A stretch of DNA of 64,000 nucleotides, taken from Anisus vortex (Eukaryota > Mollusca > Gastropoda > Planorbidae). The notes beneath the pieces are model-generated. The model made no database searches. It saw only the letters and a program-made list of their open reading frames with translations, and was not told the DNA's origin. The translations under genes were made by a program, and so were the position numbers. The stretch spans positions 26,100,822-26,164,821 of the forward strand of contig OX421507.1 of the NCBI GenBank assembly GCA_949126835.1, in the 5' to 3' direction. Shown here in pieces: positions 46,177 to 58,305 of this stretch. Position 1 is the stretch's first letter, and every line of letters starts with the position of its first letter.

Positions 46177-46184
46177 GTATTAAT

Positions 46185-46709
46185 TAGAGGCCGACCGAAG
46201 TTCGGTTAAGGTTTCGCTTTCGGCTCCGAAAGTATGCCGACGATCTCTTTCAGCATTGTTTCGGTTTCGACTGAATCGAACAAGTAAGCTTTCGATTTGG
46301 TGTCAGTTTCGGCCGAAACTGATATTGACTTTCGATCATAAACCGAATATATATTTTAACTTTTCCAAATTCAGACTGCAACGCTAGTGCTGCATCTGAT
46401 ACTCTGCTTATTGATAATTTCATTTGATTAAACTGTTGCGAATTAATTTGTGTGAAGTTGAAAATTGAAGTTAATAATGAACGGATTATTTAATCACCAC
46501 AAAGAATCTTGAAAAGTATGGGATTACTGTGCAGTCTTTTTAAATCGTTTGTTTGGCAATTTTGGTTTATCTTTCGGATTCGGCCGAAGGTGTAATTTAA
46601 ACTTTCTGATTCGGCTTCGGGCTCGGCCGAAAGTCAATTTATAATTTATAACTTTCTGTATGGTTCCGTTTTCGACCGAAAGCAAAAATTTAGTTTCTGT
46701 CGGCCTCTG
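46185..46709. mobile_element. hAT-type element, family C
   Basis: Ends TAGAGGCCGACCGAAG and CTGTCGGCCTCTG are inverted repeats. Flanks GTATTAAT and GTAATAAT agree at 7 of 8. The interior has many TTCGGCCGAAA motifs, as in 28911-29602. Non-coding, 525 bp. Confidence 0.83.
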
Positions 46710-46920
46710 GTAATAATGTCACTGCAGTGTTTAAATTGCGATGTATTTCCTTTGCAATGAATCAACAGCCGTTGCAAGGCAATCTTTGGATTGAGATTTC
46801 TCAAAAGCATAATGATTACACTATCATTATTGCTGTCTCCTTTTCTGTAAGACATTATTAGCAATGTTGTCATATTTATCACAATTAAATTAGTTTCATA
46901 TCAGACATTATCAAAACTGT

Positions 46921-47190
46921 TTGTGACCTCGAGCGTTCGGCTGACGGACCGAAGGTTCTGAGTATGAATCCTGATCAAATCTAGGGTTTGTTCCCGGCTC
47001 TGAAGGGTGCAACTGAGCCTACCCAGCCCTGATGGGTACATGACATTCGTTAGGGAAAAGAAAAGGGGACTTGGTGTTGTGGGCTTTGAGCTGGTCATAC
47101 AATCTCCTAGTATGCAGTGGCCACAGAAACTTTTGAACACAGCTTTACGGTCCCTATGGATCAAATTGGTCGAACGGGGATACTTTACTA
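46921..47190 (+). mobile_element. SINE-1 copy, diverged
   Basis: CGAGCGTTCGGCTGACGGAC, GAGTATGAATCC (mutated box B), GAGCCTACCCAGC, CTCCTAGTATGCAGTGGCC and ATCAAATTGGTCG are in SINE-1 order. It spans the full length with substitutions. Confidence 0.8.
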
Positions 47191-48431
47191 ATACTCGCGT
47201 GAGGCCAGTCATTATATTCATAGGGAAATGTGTGTGTGTGGTGGAGGGGGGAGCAAGACTAATATTTAGGCTAAAATGTGTACATGAACAACAATATTCA
47301 TTTTTATACCAAGTTATTATTGTTCTTAAACTGTTGTGTTTCATTTTTAAATGTCTTAAATATCTGTACTATTTATCCAATACCCCCCCTTTTTTTTTCA
47401 AAATCATTTTTTTTTCCATAAGTGGGGTTAGGGTATAATTAGTTGACAATTCTAAAGACAGTTATATAGCTATTATATTACTCTTTCTAAATACTTTGTA
47501 TATACTTTGTTTTACAAAAAGTAGAAAACCTAAATGTTTTAAGGTTTTAATTTCTGAACACAAATTTTTAAGAATGGTCAAAGTTTATGGAGAAAAAATT
47601 AGGTGAAAGGAAAAATTAGAAATTGACTATATAAAGCCTACATGTATTAATAAGAAAGGCTTAGTTTTATATTTGCTGAATTGATAGATACAAGAATAAA
47701 ATAGATGATAAAGTTTCGAGTTAGGTATCAAACTTTAGAGATTTTATTAATAGACTAAAGAATTATGTTTTGTTCTAATTATGCATATAAGTTTGTATGT
47801 GTGTGTGTGTGTTTGTGTGTATGTATGTGTAAGTGAGGCAGACAGACACAAAGGCAGAGGATTGATTTAGGCAGAGACCTGTTTAAAACGCTATGGTTGA
47901 ACGTCATCTGTTATACATATTTCAAAGCTGGATTTATATACTCTTAAGACCTAATCGCTATTCAATAAAAAAAAATTAAGCAGAAATAGCCAAATTTATG
48001 GGCCTTATACAAAAAAGTGTAGACATACACCATGTAGGCCCTTAGGGCATATTAATATTGTTTAAATATTTTCGAAGACTGTAATAAGATGGACCGCTTG
48101 CTTTGATATTTCTGCTATTTGATGACTCGTAAACTTCTGTTTCGGAATTTACGATCACAAAGGTTTAGTAATTCGCTTTGATTTTATGAATGGAAAACTA
48201 TAAACTATACTTATCCCGCTGTGGCATTTTGGGGTCTCTAACAAAGATTAACGCCACATGAAATAATGGAAGATTTCATATATAATCTACTCTGAGAAAG
48301 AGTAGTCTTTGCTTAGCCATCGCCTGTACAAATTTGTTTACAATTACAGCCACTACTGAATGAATGATTGAATGCACATATCTACCTATCATTATCTCTA
48401 CTTAATCACTTAATCATTTAGCTCTTGCACA
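47191..48431. other. unannotated intronic stretch
   Basis: AT-rich, with a short GT repeat at 47798-47826. No gene recognised. Confidence 0.35.
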
Positions 48432-48898
48432 TGTAACATAATTCATGTATTTTTACATTGCGTTATCGTTGTCAGCATGACCCCCGACGGACAAGAGAGA
48501 AAACTCCGGCCAACAACACAGGGCCTTCGAAGTTTCCCTACCGCCGGCGTCCCCCGTCCCCCCGCACCCCCTCCCCACTACCCCGCTTTTTGGTACTCAA
48601 CTTCACATGTCAATCAAATGCTGAATTGAAGAGTCATGTTGACCAATCACATACGCTATCAAGACGTCAATCTTACTTTTAACATGTAATGTAAGTTAGT
48701 TCTACAGGGAGTTCGCCTGTAGCCGGGCTACGAGGAGGTTTGCGCCCCTGAATGGCGGCCTCCGGCCCTACTAGATTTGAACTATATATGATGTCCCTAT
48801 TCTTCACTTTTATTTAGATTGTATGATTTATTTGCTCACATCATTAATGATAATGATTGAATACGGACCATCACGTGAATAAAATATTCGTTGTTACA
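48432..48898 (+). mobile_element. possible solo LTR
   Basis: It is bounded by TGTAACA and TGTTACA, a common inverted end pair of gypsy-type LTRs, with a CCAAT word at 48643, GC-rich sequence at 48710-48770 and AATAAAA at 48878 shortly before the end. The flanks (GCACA and ATACG) do not duplicate, so this is tentative. Confidence 0.3.
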
Positions 48899-49737
48899 AT
48901 ACGCCTTACTTATCGATTGATAGAATACCTGTTTGTGTGACGTTCAGTGAAAAGTGTAAATTAGTCAACAGTTTAACTCAACCTATGTATTAATACATTA
49001 ACGAGCCAGAAACCTGTTTATAAATTTTTTCTTAAAAATCACCTAGAAATCATCAGCACATTTCGGGACCACATACCACCTAGAAAACCTGCCATTTTCA
49101 CCCCTCCCCATCACCTGTGTACCTGCTGAGTTATCCACTAAGTCTGCACTGATAGCCTACGCTAATTAAAGGCTCTGTGACGCATCAACTTAGACCAGCA
49201 CGTCACACCCGCTTATCAGTTATTGCCCGAGAATTTAAAGGAATATGAAAGACGTAAAATGTGGATGAAAAGATGTAAATTAAAACTATTAAATAATGTA
49301 TTGTAAAAGTAAATGTTTTAATTTTTCCATCTCTTCATTTCATTATTTCTCATGTAGAAATTGTAGAATAATACTTTATAGAAATATCGATAACTAATAT
49401 GATATGATAACTATATATGATAACTAATTGCTAAGTAAGCATAATATCAAAAGTAAACTGAACGCTACTAAAACAAATAAAAGAAAGAAATAATATTGGA
49501 GTAGCTATATTTACTCCCTACAAGTTAGCTATTAGGTTTAACCTATAACCTTATTCCCCAGTCTCACTTTTTCGAGATATGTATCTGGCCATCTATCTTT
49601 CTAACAGATTACTGTCGTGATTTTTAACACGCAATCCAATCCCTCTTTTCATTTTTGTGTTCTTTTTCTTTTATCTGTCTCCAATTCACTTCTCATAAGC
49701 TTCATTTGTAACAACAGCTCCTTTCTCTACTAACCAT

Positions 49738-49775
<38 letters not shown>

Positions 49776-50148
49776 ACTCTTACACAAACATTACACTGCA
49801 GGGGAGTGGGGAGTGGGGATTGTTGGTGTTGGTGGCAATCGGATTAGTTTAGCTTAAAAAGAACAATAACTTCCAACGCTGAAAACCAGCGGTAGATGAT
49901 CAGTTCATGTATATCTATTGACAGGATATGTTTTGTGTGGGCGTGCGTGCGTGTATGTGCGTGCGTATGTCTAGGTGTATATTATACGTAAATGCGTTTT
50001 TGTGTGACGTTCGAAATAAGCCTAAGCCTAAAAGTACATAGGCCTACAACACCTCTGTCTGATTCCTGGTTCTATTTTTCCATTATTGATAGACAATTCA
50101 TTCATATCAGACAGTATGGAAAGAGTCCTGTGAGTTTTCCATATTGTT
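48899..50148. other. unannotated intronic stretch
   Basis: AT-rich with a (CT)n tract at 49738-49775. Nothing coding recognised. Confidence 0.35.
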
Positions 50149-50240
50149 TACCAGTACTGAAGAGTACACAGTACTGAAGAGTACACAGTGCTGAAGAGTA
50201 CTGTACTAAGTACTGTAGAGTACTGAACAAAGTACTATAG
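50149..50240. repeat. short AGTACTGAAGAGTAC minisatellite
   Basis: About five imperfect 17-18-bp copies of CAGTACTGAAGAGTACA. AGTACT is self-complementary, so the array can fold back. Confidence 0.8.
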
Positions 50241-50386
50241 TTGTGGACGTTGGTCAAAATGATGTGCCTTGTGTCTTACCTCCTTCCATTTTTCCTGTAC
50301 CTCTATGACTATTATTTACTCTCTCTCTCTCTCTCTTTGACGTATTCATAATAGGATGAAAGTTATATATAAGTTAAGTAAAGTAT

Positions 50387-50650
50387 GTAAAGTAAAGTAC
50401 CCTTCGGACCGAATTGATCCATTGGGCCGGTGAATCAGCGTTCACCAGTTTCTGTGTCACGGCATACTGGGGGATTGTTTATGGCCAGCACTATGCACAG
50501 CCGCCTATACTTTACCATCTAAGTAGAGCTGGGTAGACTCAGAGACACCCTCAATTCCCCGGGAAATAATCCTAGCCTCCACCAGGATTTGAACCCAGAA
50601 CCTTCGGATTGCCAGTCGAACGCGCTGCCGCTCGGCCACCGCGCCCCTGG
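50387..50650 (-). mobile_element. SINE-1, nearly full length
   Basis: On the minus strand it runs from GCGCGGTGGCCGAGCGGCAG (box A side) through GGGTTCAAATCC (box B) to the AATTCGGTCCGAAGGGTAC end. CGTTCACCAGTTTCTGTG and AGCCGCCTATACTTTACC modules are present. Confidence 0.88.
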
Positions 50651-50933
50651 CCAGAGGTGTACAACCAGGATATAAACCAAGAAGATACAATAAATGCTTT
50701 ATTGAGACGGGCAGATTGTGCTTGTGATAAATTTAAGTGTAGATCAATAGCATGTTTAAATTATTTTCATATTATATTTACAATCATATCGATGATGGAT
50801 TTAAAATTATTTATTTTTTATTTTTCATTATGGCGTCGAGAGTATTTGTTTACAATTGTATAGATTAGTTATTTTTATGACGTAATGACACGACATGTTA
50901 TCTCGTTGTCTCTAGAGTCTAGAGTCTCTACAC

Positions 50934-52773
50934 CAGTGGTCGGCAACCTTTTGCTTATAGTGTGCCAAACTTGGATTTCTAAATCATTCAGCGTGCCAAC
51001 AGTGTGAAAGTCCAACTGCTCAACTATATTATTTTATAAGACAACTTATTTAGTGCCGTAGCAAGACCAAGACCAAAAGAAAAGGAGCGTTGTAGAGAAA
51101 ATCATTAAAGCGTTTTATATTTAATAACATATAAACCTGTTTGTTATTATTCACAGCTAATACACAATTTCATTTCTCAACTTAATCATTACTGGTTAAT
51201 GTAACAACATTTGAATTTGTCAAGAGTCCAGATATAATTCTAGTGATAGCTTATACATTCTTTACATTTAGATCTCAGCATACTGAGATTTAGGCGAGTA
51301 TATTATTAATGCTGAAATCTCAATTGTCTACGCAGTATTGTAGTTAAGTGGAGTAGATATATTGTAATAATAAAAACTGGGTAGTTAATGTAATAATTTA
51401 AAATGTTCATATAAATTCTTTAGTCTTAAAATATTTATATAATTTTCAATTATATTTTATAGTTTTATCATTTAAAGTTATACATTGTTAACTATATTAT
51501 TTTAGAGGAAACAAAAAAAAAAACAAAAAAAAAACACCTTTAAACAAATATAAACTAAAAGTAAACGGTTCAATTATATCCCTTTAATTATAAATTCTCC
51601 AAATTTAATAATAGTGATCCCAAAAGTGTTAATTAAAAAAAAAATCTAACTAGTTTTGCTTTTAAATTATTATTTATTTATATAACTTTAGCATTATGCT
51701 CTTTTTTCATCGTGTAATTAGATGTAAAAAAATAATTTACGTTGTAAATAAACATTTTCTGCATTATTTAAGTCAATTTAAGGAGTTTATTTTTTAACAT
51801 TTTAATGACAACAATTACAAAATATAAAGCAAGTATATAAGCCTGTTCTTTTTATTGCAACAATAAAACAAACAAATTTGTTTTGTAAATAATTATATTT
51901 ATGCTTAATTAAGAGAGATGAGCATAAAAACTCATTTGAATGTAATTAGCATGTATCAATTAATGAGCGCCTTCTCCTTGAATGCTCTTCTCTAATTGTT
52001 CAATGTCAGGTACATATTTAGTCACTTCTGAGTGGTCAAGTTTAAGTGACAACTTGATTAGCTTAAAGCAGGTTTCATGTTCGATAAAATATGTTCACTA
52101 GTGTAAATTAAACTTAAATCTGAAAGTAGAGCGAATGCCTTGCAATGGACAACAGATGACTTTCCTAAGCAGCTAATCCCTTGAGATTTCCCTCAAATTG
52201 TCACATTTAAATGTCCATTTTTAGGATGTTTAAAATGAAAAATAAATGCCAATATCCCTCCACTTCAAGTGCTTTTTGATACCCCGGCCTTGTAAATGCA
52301 AGTTCAACTCACTGAAATGTGTCGCCATGTCATTAAGAAACATCGGCTTCAACAGTCAGTTCTCCTCATTCAATACCGGAAATATTTTTTTTATCAATAT
52401 ACACCTTAATTACTAACTGACCAGAAACGAATCTATCCAAGACTTTACCTCTACCCCGTATTAGTCTTTTCTTGAGACACGACATGTTATCTTCTTGAAG
52501 AGATTTAAAAAAGAAACTATACAATTGGCTATCTTAACAATAGATTCAATCACAGTCCAATGATGAGAACTTTGCATACAAACATTCCTTAACTAATACA
52601 GTCAACGTCCAGTGTGATTCCTATGTAGTTCGCCACGCAGCACCAATTAGTTATGCTGACGAACGTTCTTTTGACATGCATTTAAAAAAATCTTCTTGGA
52701 AGTCTATCGAGTGCCACTGAAAATCATTCTGCGTGCCAAGTCTGGCACGCGTGTCTAAGGTTGCCGGCCCCTG
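50934..52773. mobile_element. hAT-type non-autonomous element, family A long form, intact copy
   Basis: Left end CAGTGGTCGGCAACC, right end GGTTGCCGGCCCCTG. CTCTACAC flanks both sides exactly (50926-50933, 52774-52781). It is 1,840 bp, AT-rich and non-coding, and shares scattered blocks with 1047-4422 (GCAAGTTCAACTCACTGAAA near 52308 and 4231). It serves as the uninterrupted reference for that copy. Confidence 0.92.
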
Positions 52774-52781
52774 CTCTACAC

Positions 52782-54329
52782 CTTTCTAGTAAGCGTCTTC
52801 TTTTGCATTCTGAAAACTTCGCGGAAAATCCATTCTAGCACTCTCTGTACCATAAGATATATAATTCACGCAGATGTGTATTTAGGTTGTTGTTTTGTAT
52901 GGCGATATAGAAGCTATTTATTATTGAAGAGAGAAGTTGAATGTTATTATTATACACAAGTTCAAGCATTAAATTCTTCTTTATTCGTTCATCGAGAGGC
53001 TTGAGTGTATTAATTCATTGTGAACCTAGACCTAGAATGGATTGCGCCTTCTTAATAAATTGGTTTGAGCAAAGTGAAGAAAAGCACTGATCTATAGAAG
53101 AAAGGCAAAACTAAACATTTCCACTGCACTTACCGATATAAACAAAATTGTGTCTAAAACTTACTGTGCCACTGATCTATAAATAGATCGGAACGGAATC
53201 TATGTTGCTGCCATTTTACACAATATGCAAATGGATTGTTGCTGTCAAGCTTCTGACTTCTTATTAATAATATAAAACTAACAATAATACGATCAAAAGA
53301 AAACAAATACCAAACAATAAAAAAGTAGACAGCAATATTTCGCAGTACGGAAAAACCCGGTCCCGAACACACACTAAATTTGAAAGCATTTCAAAGGGAC
53401 ATCATTTGGAAACTGCGCCCATTGTATAACCTTAACATACGGTAATTAGTAATAGGTCTAAGTTTATTTAAAAAAATAAATTATCGAGTTAAGCAATATT
53501 GTTTCAAAAATAAGACTTTATTTTGGAGGACGTTTCCAATTTATACATTTAACTTTTAACCCGATTAGTCAAACGGCTTAGGAGAATATAGAGCAGAAAC
53601 AAACATCTAAATAAACAAACAAACTCACGGTAATTATATATATTGATCAGTGACAGTATAAACAAAATGGCGGAAATTTCCTCAAGAATGTTACTTCCGA
53701 GCCTAATCCATTCTTTTTAGAGATCAGTGAACCAAGACAGACGACTGAAGACCCGGATTGTAACACTCGTGATGATATACTTTAATATACATCCCACCGA
53801 GGCGACCAAACCATACATAAGAACACAAGTAAAATAAAATATTTAAAAACAAACAATAACGATTTTTCAACGCTACATACCATTGAGCAGTCTACAACAG
53901 AGGGCAATGACTTTATTCAATGACAGGTGAAAAAAACCCTTGCTACTTTAAGCTGTAACACTCAGCCAGGTACAAACATCAATGACCGCTGGTCCCCTTT
54001 ATATCTGTATATATTCGTGTGTTTAAAAAAAAAGAAATCTAGCCCTGTTTGATTGACCGCTGTCTTCCTTTTTTGTATTTCATTGAAACAGCCACTGGGG
54101 GAGGGGGGGGCGGGCGTTGTAATCCAAAACACGTGATCAGTTACCGAAGGCAACATTTCGAGAGATTTATTTTTAAAATATTCTTGTTGCTTGCGTTTTT
54201 AATAATTAGTGGAGAAATAATATGATTCCTAACCGTTCAGCTTATTGTTTTTATGTGTGCGTGTGGGGGGGGGGGGGAGGATCAAGTTCTGGTAATCGAG
54301 ATTGATTTATAATTGTCTAAAAAAACGGA
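52782..54329. other. unannotated intronic stretch
   Basis: AT-rich, no gene recognised. A G run is at 54267-54278. Confidence 0.35.
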
Positions 54330-54850
54330 CGAGCCTTTAGGCTCTTATGTCCAGGGTGTAACGATATCAAGAGGGGGATCCAAAAAAGAGGGATGGGCAC
54401 ACGAATAGCCTGTCCGAGAACCGCGGCACTGCGATAGGGCATGGTGCGTAACATAGAGTACGGTCTCCGCTGTAGATGCGCTACGCTTCTCTCCTCACCT
54501 GAGGAATTCCCTCGGATCTTTATCGTGGAGTGGTGGCTTTCTCGTATACCTGTACTGTCGCCCGGTAGCATGAATCCCAGACTGGGTATCCAGGCACCAG
54601 GGCGGGGTATAGACGGGCTGTTGCGCTCATTGCTTCCTCCCCACCGAGTCTCGCAGCCTCTCGGCAGTGCAATGATCCTCGGGCGCACAACATGGGCCTG
54701 TACCTCAAGCGTTCGCCCACTGGTGTACTAGTATGGGAGCGTATCGTTGGATTACACACACATCGCCAGACTTTGAAGCCCATTGGTAGAAAAGTGGGTC
54801 ATTGAGATCTACAAAGGCGTCCATGCGCCCACCCCACGTTTAGCAGTTGG
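54330..54850. other. GC-rich island of unknown identity
   Basis: About 500 bp clearly richer in GC and CpG than its surroundings. Overlapping frames exist on both strands (for example 54441-54731 plus and 54317-54688 minus), but none shows a recognisable domain. It could be a retroelement 5' region, a processed transcript or transferred DNA. Confidence 0.45.
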
Positions 54851-54958
54851 AAAGAGAAAAAAGCGACCTTTTTTTTAGCTGGCTGACTGCATTGTACGCA
54901 TAAGCCACAGTAACTGTTGAAATCATAAAATGTCATACTTTTATTTCTTGGACATTAA

Positions 54959-55561
54959 GGCTAAGCCACACTAGAAACAAAATCAGTGATTCGCAGCGAA
55001 TCAATTCAAAAATCACGATGATTCTCCTCGTTTCAAATGTGGCATAGCGCGAAACTTGATTCACCAGAATCAGTTTCAGTAGTGAAAAAATGTCTAAAAT
55101 TTGGAATCATGATTCGTGATTCTAGCTGTGTCAGCCAATGGGAAGCGCAAACTAGATCATGTGATAATTAGCCTAATTAAAAAACAAACAAAGATGGCAG
55201 CTTCGTCTTCCAGTTTGCTTAGAAGATAGATCGTTCTTCTTTCGATCCAAGGTTTAACCCACCATTTTCGTTTTCTTTGTGCTTTAAGTAGAACAGACGC
55301 AGTGGGACATACCAAGTTTACTTCGTTGTCACTGCTAGAATTCATGATTCTTGAACATAAAATGGCGCGTTCTCTCAACACTTTCTGGATTCTTTTGAAA
55401 ATAAAATTGCGCGTCGTGATTCTCTGTGAATCGTGTTTTACGTGTGGCATGGCTGATTGTGAAACAGCGTATTTCTGATTCGCTCTGAAACAAATTCTAG
55501 TGATTCGCTGAATCATGATTCCAGTGAAAACGGGATTCCTTGAGTAGAGTGTGGCTTAGCC
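54959..55561. mobile_element. TTAA-flanked inverted-repeat DNA transposon relic
   Basis: Left end GGCTAAGCCACACT, right end AGTGTGGCTTAGCC, perfect over 14 bp, with TTAA at 54955-54958 and 55562-55565. The interior is rich in GATTCG/CGAATC motifs near both ends. A TTAA duplication suggests piggyBac; a TTA or TAA duplication with this style of end would suggest PIF/Harbinger. No transposase frame is intact; a short frame beginning ATGGCAGCTTCGTC at 55194 stops after 11 codons. Confidence 0.8.
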
Positions 55562-55565
55562 TTAA

Positions 55566-55917
55566 CAGATGTATGTGAAGTCCCTCATTATTCGTTTACT
55601 TTGTTCGACATTCTAACGTAAAAACGGCATTTAAAATAATGGTTTACGGACCAATGACTTAAGACCGAATTTGGAGGTTTTTTTTAAGGATTTAAAAGCT
55701 ATATATCTTTAACGAGTTAAATTGCTTTTTCTGCACTTTGCGGTATACAAGGCTGAACAGGTGAAAGGAGGGAAGGAAAAATTTTGAGACCCTTCGGAAT
55801 GTCCATCCGAACTCGCTACTGTAGACCGTCGTAACCTATTGAACGTTATCAGTCTTATAAAATCAAGCCAAACAGTTAGTACTATACGCGGTGCTCGCAA
55901 CCAAGCCAAACAGTTAG
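55566..55917. other. unannotated stretch with a short tandem duplication
   Basis: GCGGTGCTCGCAACCAAGCC and AACAGTTAGT words recur around 55863-55918, and again as a variant at 57039-57068 after the hAT element. No gene. Confidence 0.4.
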
Positions 55918-55925
55918 TTCTAGAT

Positions 55926-57026
55926 CATAGGTTCTCAACGGGGGCGATATCGCCCCCACCCCCCGGGGCGCGGTGAGAAGCTTTAGGGGGGCGCTGACAT
56001 TCTCGGGGGCGAATGGGGGGCGATGAAGGGCAAGTGGGCGGTACGAACGTACCTGATATATTTTAACACCTCAGCTATTTGAATCGATTAGTTTTTGGAG
56101 GATGAAATGTGATGTAAACGCAAGTGCTGCTAAATATAATATGATATTCCCCAACAGTATGTCTACATATTATTATATTTAATAAGAAATAGGAATCGCA
56201 GTGACTTTTCGATGAAGTAGGGGTCCGTATTTGGCAAATATAGTATGCGGCCAGCTGGTCCTGTGGTTGGTTCACCGGACTGTTAACCTTGCTGATCGGT
56301 CACTGTCGCCCTAAGATCTGCTAATATTTATGATATTTTGATCTCTAATTAACCGAGATGTCCTTAATGTGTTTTAACTAGTTAATATTAAGTTCGTGAT
56401 ATTGTTAAGCGGTATAGATAAGTAGTAATCATACACACTGAGTAGTTATTGTAATGCTTGAAAATATACATATAAATTCTTTATTCATATAATATTTATA
56501 TAATTTTCAAATACTTTTTACAGTTTGATCATTTCAAAGTTATAAATTGTAAACCATTTATTTTTTATAAAAGAAAGAAAGAACAAAAATATTAGATCAA
56601 ATAAAACGGGCTAGACTAATTATCTCCCTTTAACTAAAAAATGTTTCCACATTTGATTCAATATTGCTGCCGAACAAGTTCTGTTTTGTAATATAACAAA
56701 TATTACTGATGATTAGACCTAAGGCTTTTGCAACCAAAATTGAAACAAAAATAGACAAATAGCTAGCAACACACCAGGCAAAGAATTCGCATTAATATTG
56801 ATTTATTTAAACCTTTTGTTAAGGCAATTTTTTTATCTATTAATTCTTACAATTGAATATGTTTCCTTTTCAGTTTTTTTTTAAAGATAATTAATCACAC
56901 AAAGAGTCTAGTCCGCCTTAAAAAAAGCGGAAACTATAGGCCAGATGGGCGGAAGGGGGGGGGGGCGGTGAGCGGAAAAAATATTGTAAAAGGGGGCGCT
57001 GAGCCGAAAAAGGTTGAGAACCTATG
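55926..57026 (+). mobile_element. hAT-type non-autonomous element, family B copy 2
   Basis: Left end CATAGGTTCTCAACG, right end GGTTGAGAACCTATG. TTCTAGAT flanks both sides exactly (55918-55925, 57027-57034). It is the inverse of 4444-5593 in orientation. Positions 56247-56300 hold a SINE-2 head (GCGGCCAGCTGGTCCTGTGG then TTCACCGGACTGTTAACC). Non-coding. Confidence 0.93.
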
Positions 57027-57034
57027 TTCTAGAT

Positions 57035-57924
57035 TATACGCGGTGCTCAAAACCAAAGAGTTAGCACTCCAACTATTCACGATATTGGTGCGAAGTGCTA
57101 GGTGCTAATGTGGACCCACTGACTTGAGTGGCGTTGGCTTGCACCCACGGGCAACGTCTCCTCACATATTATCGCAGGTGAACTTGAAAAAAAAGTCCAC
57201 AATTGCTAGCTCTCGGATAAAGCACGCAGCAGCTCGTGTGCCAGTTTATAAAGGCAGCGTCACACGACCCTTTTTCAAACCCATACCCCCCAGCCTTGTT
57301 CCCCCCCCCACCACCTCCTATTTTTTTCTCCCCTCCCAGATTCGACTGTAGCACGTATAAAGTAACAATACAGCTGCCCCCTCCCCTTTTTTTTTTTTTG
57401 CAGCGCTTAAAGTATTTTTCTCTAAGGCCCCTCAATTTTCTTGCTTGTTTGACCACATCAAGCCACCAGCCCACAACACTAATACTATAATCCGAGTCTT
57501 GTCGATAATGAAAGTGAAAGTGCTTTATAATTAATTAGTTCAATGTGGGAATGAACTATCAGAACGTAACTCCCCCATCCCGACTTCCCCCTTCAGCCCA
57601 ACCCAGTAAAAAAAAGGCCTTAAAGAGAATAAGGTTTAGTTATAAGAATAAAACCAGTAACTACTTGACATTATAAAATTAAATTAGTTATACATTTATG
57701 TATGTTATTTTTATATGTTTCTATATGTTCTAGTCCATACTTTGTCATATAATTATCATATAATATATGCCAATATAATTGAATCTTGATACACTTTCTA
57801 CATAAAATACAGCACAAAAATGTACTTACTTTTCAAGGATAGTAAGCCGGTTAAAGAAAAAAAAAATCACCCTTCAGTATTTTTCAAGCCAAGGGACATA
57901 ACCAGTAAAAATCTTAATACTTAC
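57035..57924. other. unannotated intronic stretch
   Basis: C-rich and T-rich tracts at 57287-57400. No gene or element recognised before the splice donor at 57924. Confidence 0.35.
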
Positions 57925-58057
57925 ATATTTCATGCGGAGTTGTCTCCTCTGCCGTCTAGCCGTTTCATTGTTTAATACGCCGAGAAGTCGCCACATTGCG
58001 ACCACGGCTGGACTTAGCTCCGTCGTACTAAGATTACCGTCCTCATACATTGTGTAT
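57925..58057 (-). CDS. PH-domain gene, upstream exon (44 codons plus one base)
   Basis: On the minus strand ATTTTCAG precedes the exon and AAATAT|GTAAGT ends it. Only one frame is open: YTMYEDGNLSTTELSPAVVA followed by MWRLLGVLNNETARRQRRQL and RMKY. It ends in phase 0, matching the phase 0 start of the exon at 27071, so RMKY joins EAENAPKPPP. The ATG at 58050-58048 lies 7 bases inside the exon and could be the initiator, with an upstream non-coding exon; the first base would then be untranslated. Otherwise a coding exon ending in phase 2 must lie further up. The Leu-rich then Arg-rich stretch suggests an amphipathic helix. It is short, so the evidence is splice-site and phase agreement. Confidence 0.7.
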
Positions 58058-58215
58058 CTGAAAATAAAATGATTTGAAAATTAAAGAATGATTTTCCTAT
58101 AATTTTTTCTGACATGTTAAATATGCACTTGATTGTTCTTGATCTGTAACAAAGACTATAATGAAATGGTCCGCTTTCCATTAATATTATATATTATTTG
58201 ATCGTGCCAAAAATT

Positions 58216-58305
58216 TCTCTGGCCAGGGCATACGAGGGTATTGTGTGACCAACACTAGCCGCCTTTACTACTAATGTCAGGTACGTAACATAGCTGGGTA
58301 GAATA
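58216..58305 (-). mobile_element. SINE-1 fragment
   Basis: TCTCTGGCCAGGGCATACGA, TTGTGTGACCAACACTAGCC, GCCTTTACT and ATAGCTGGGTAGA match the SINE-1 body in reverse. No head. Confidence 0.7.

Larger units (their letters stand above)
27072..57924 (-). other. large intron of the PH-domain gene (30.9 kb)
   Basis: The donor is TAT|GTAAGT at 57924 and the acceptor TTTTACCAG|GAA at 27072. Both sides are phase 0, so the flanking exons join in frame without an intermediate exon, though small alternative exons cannot be excluded. It is full of transposable elements and tandem arrays, listed separately. Confidence 0.65.
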
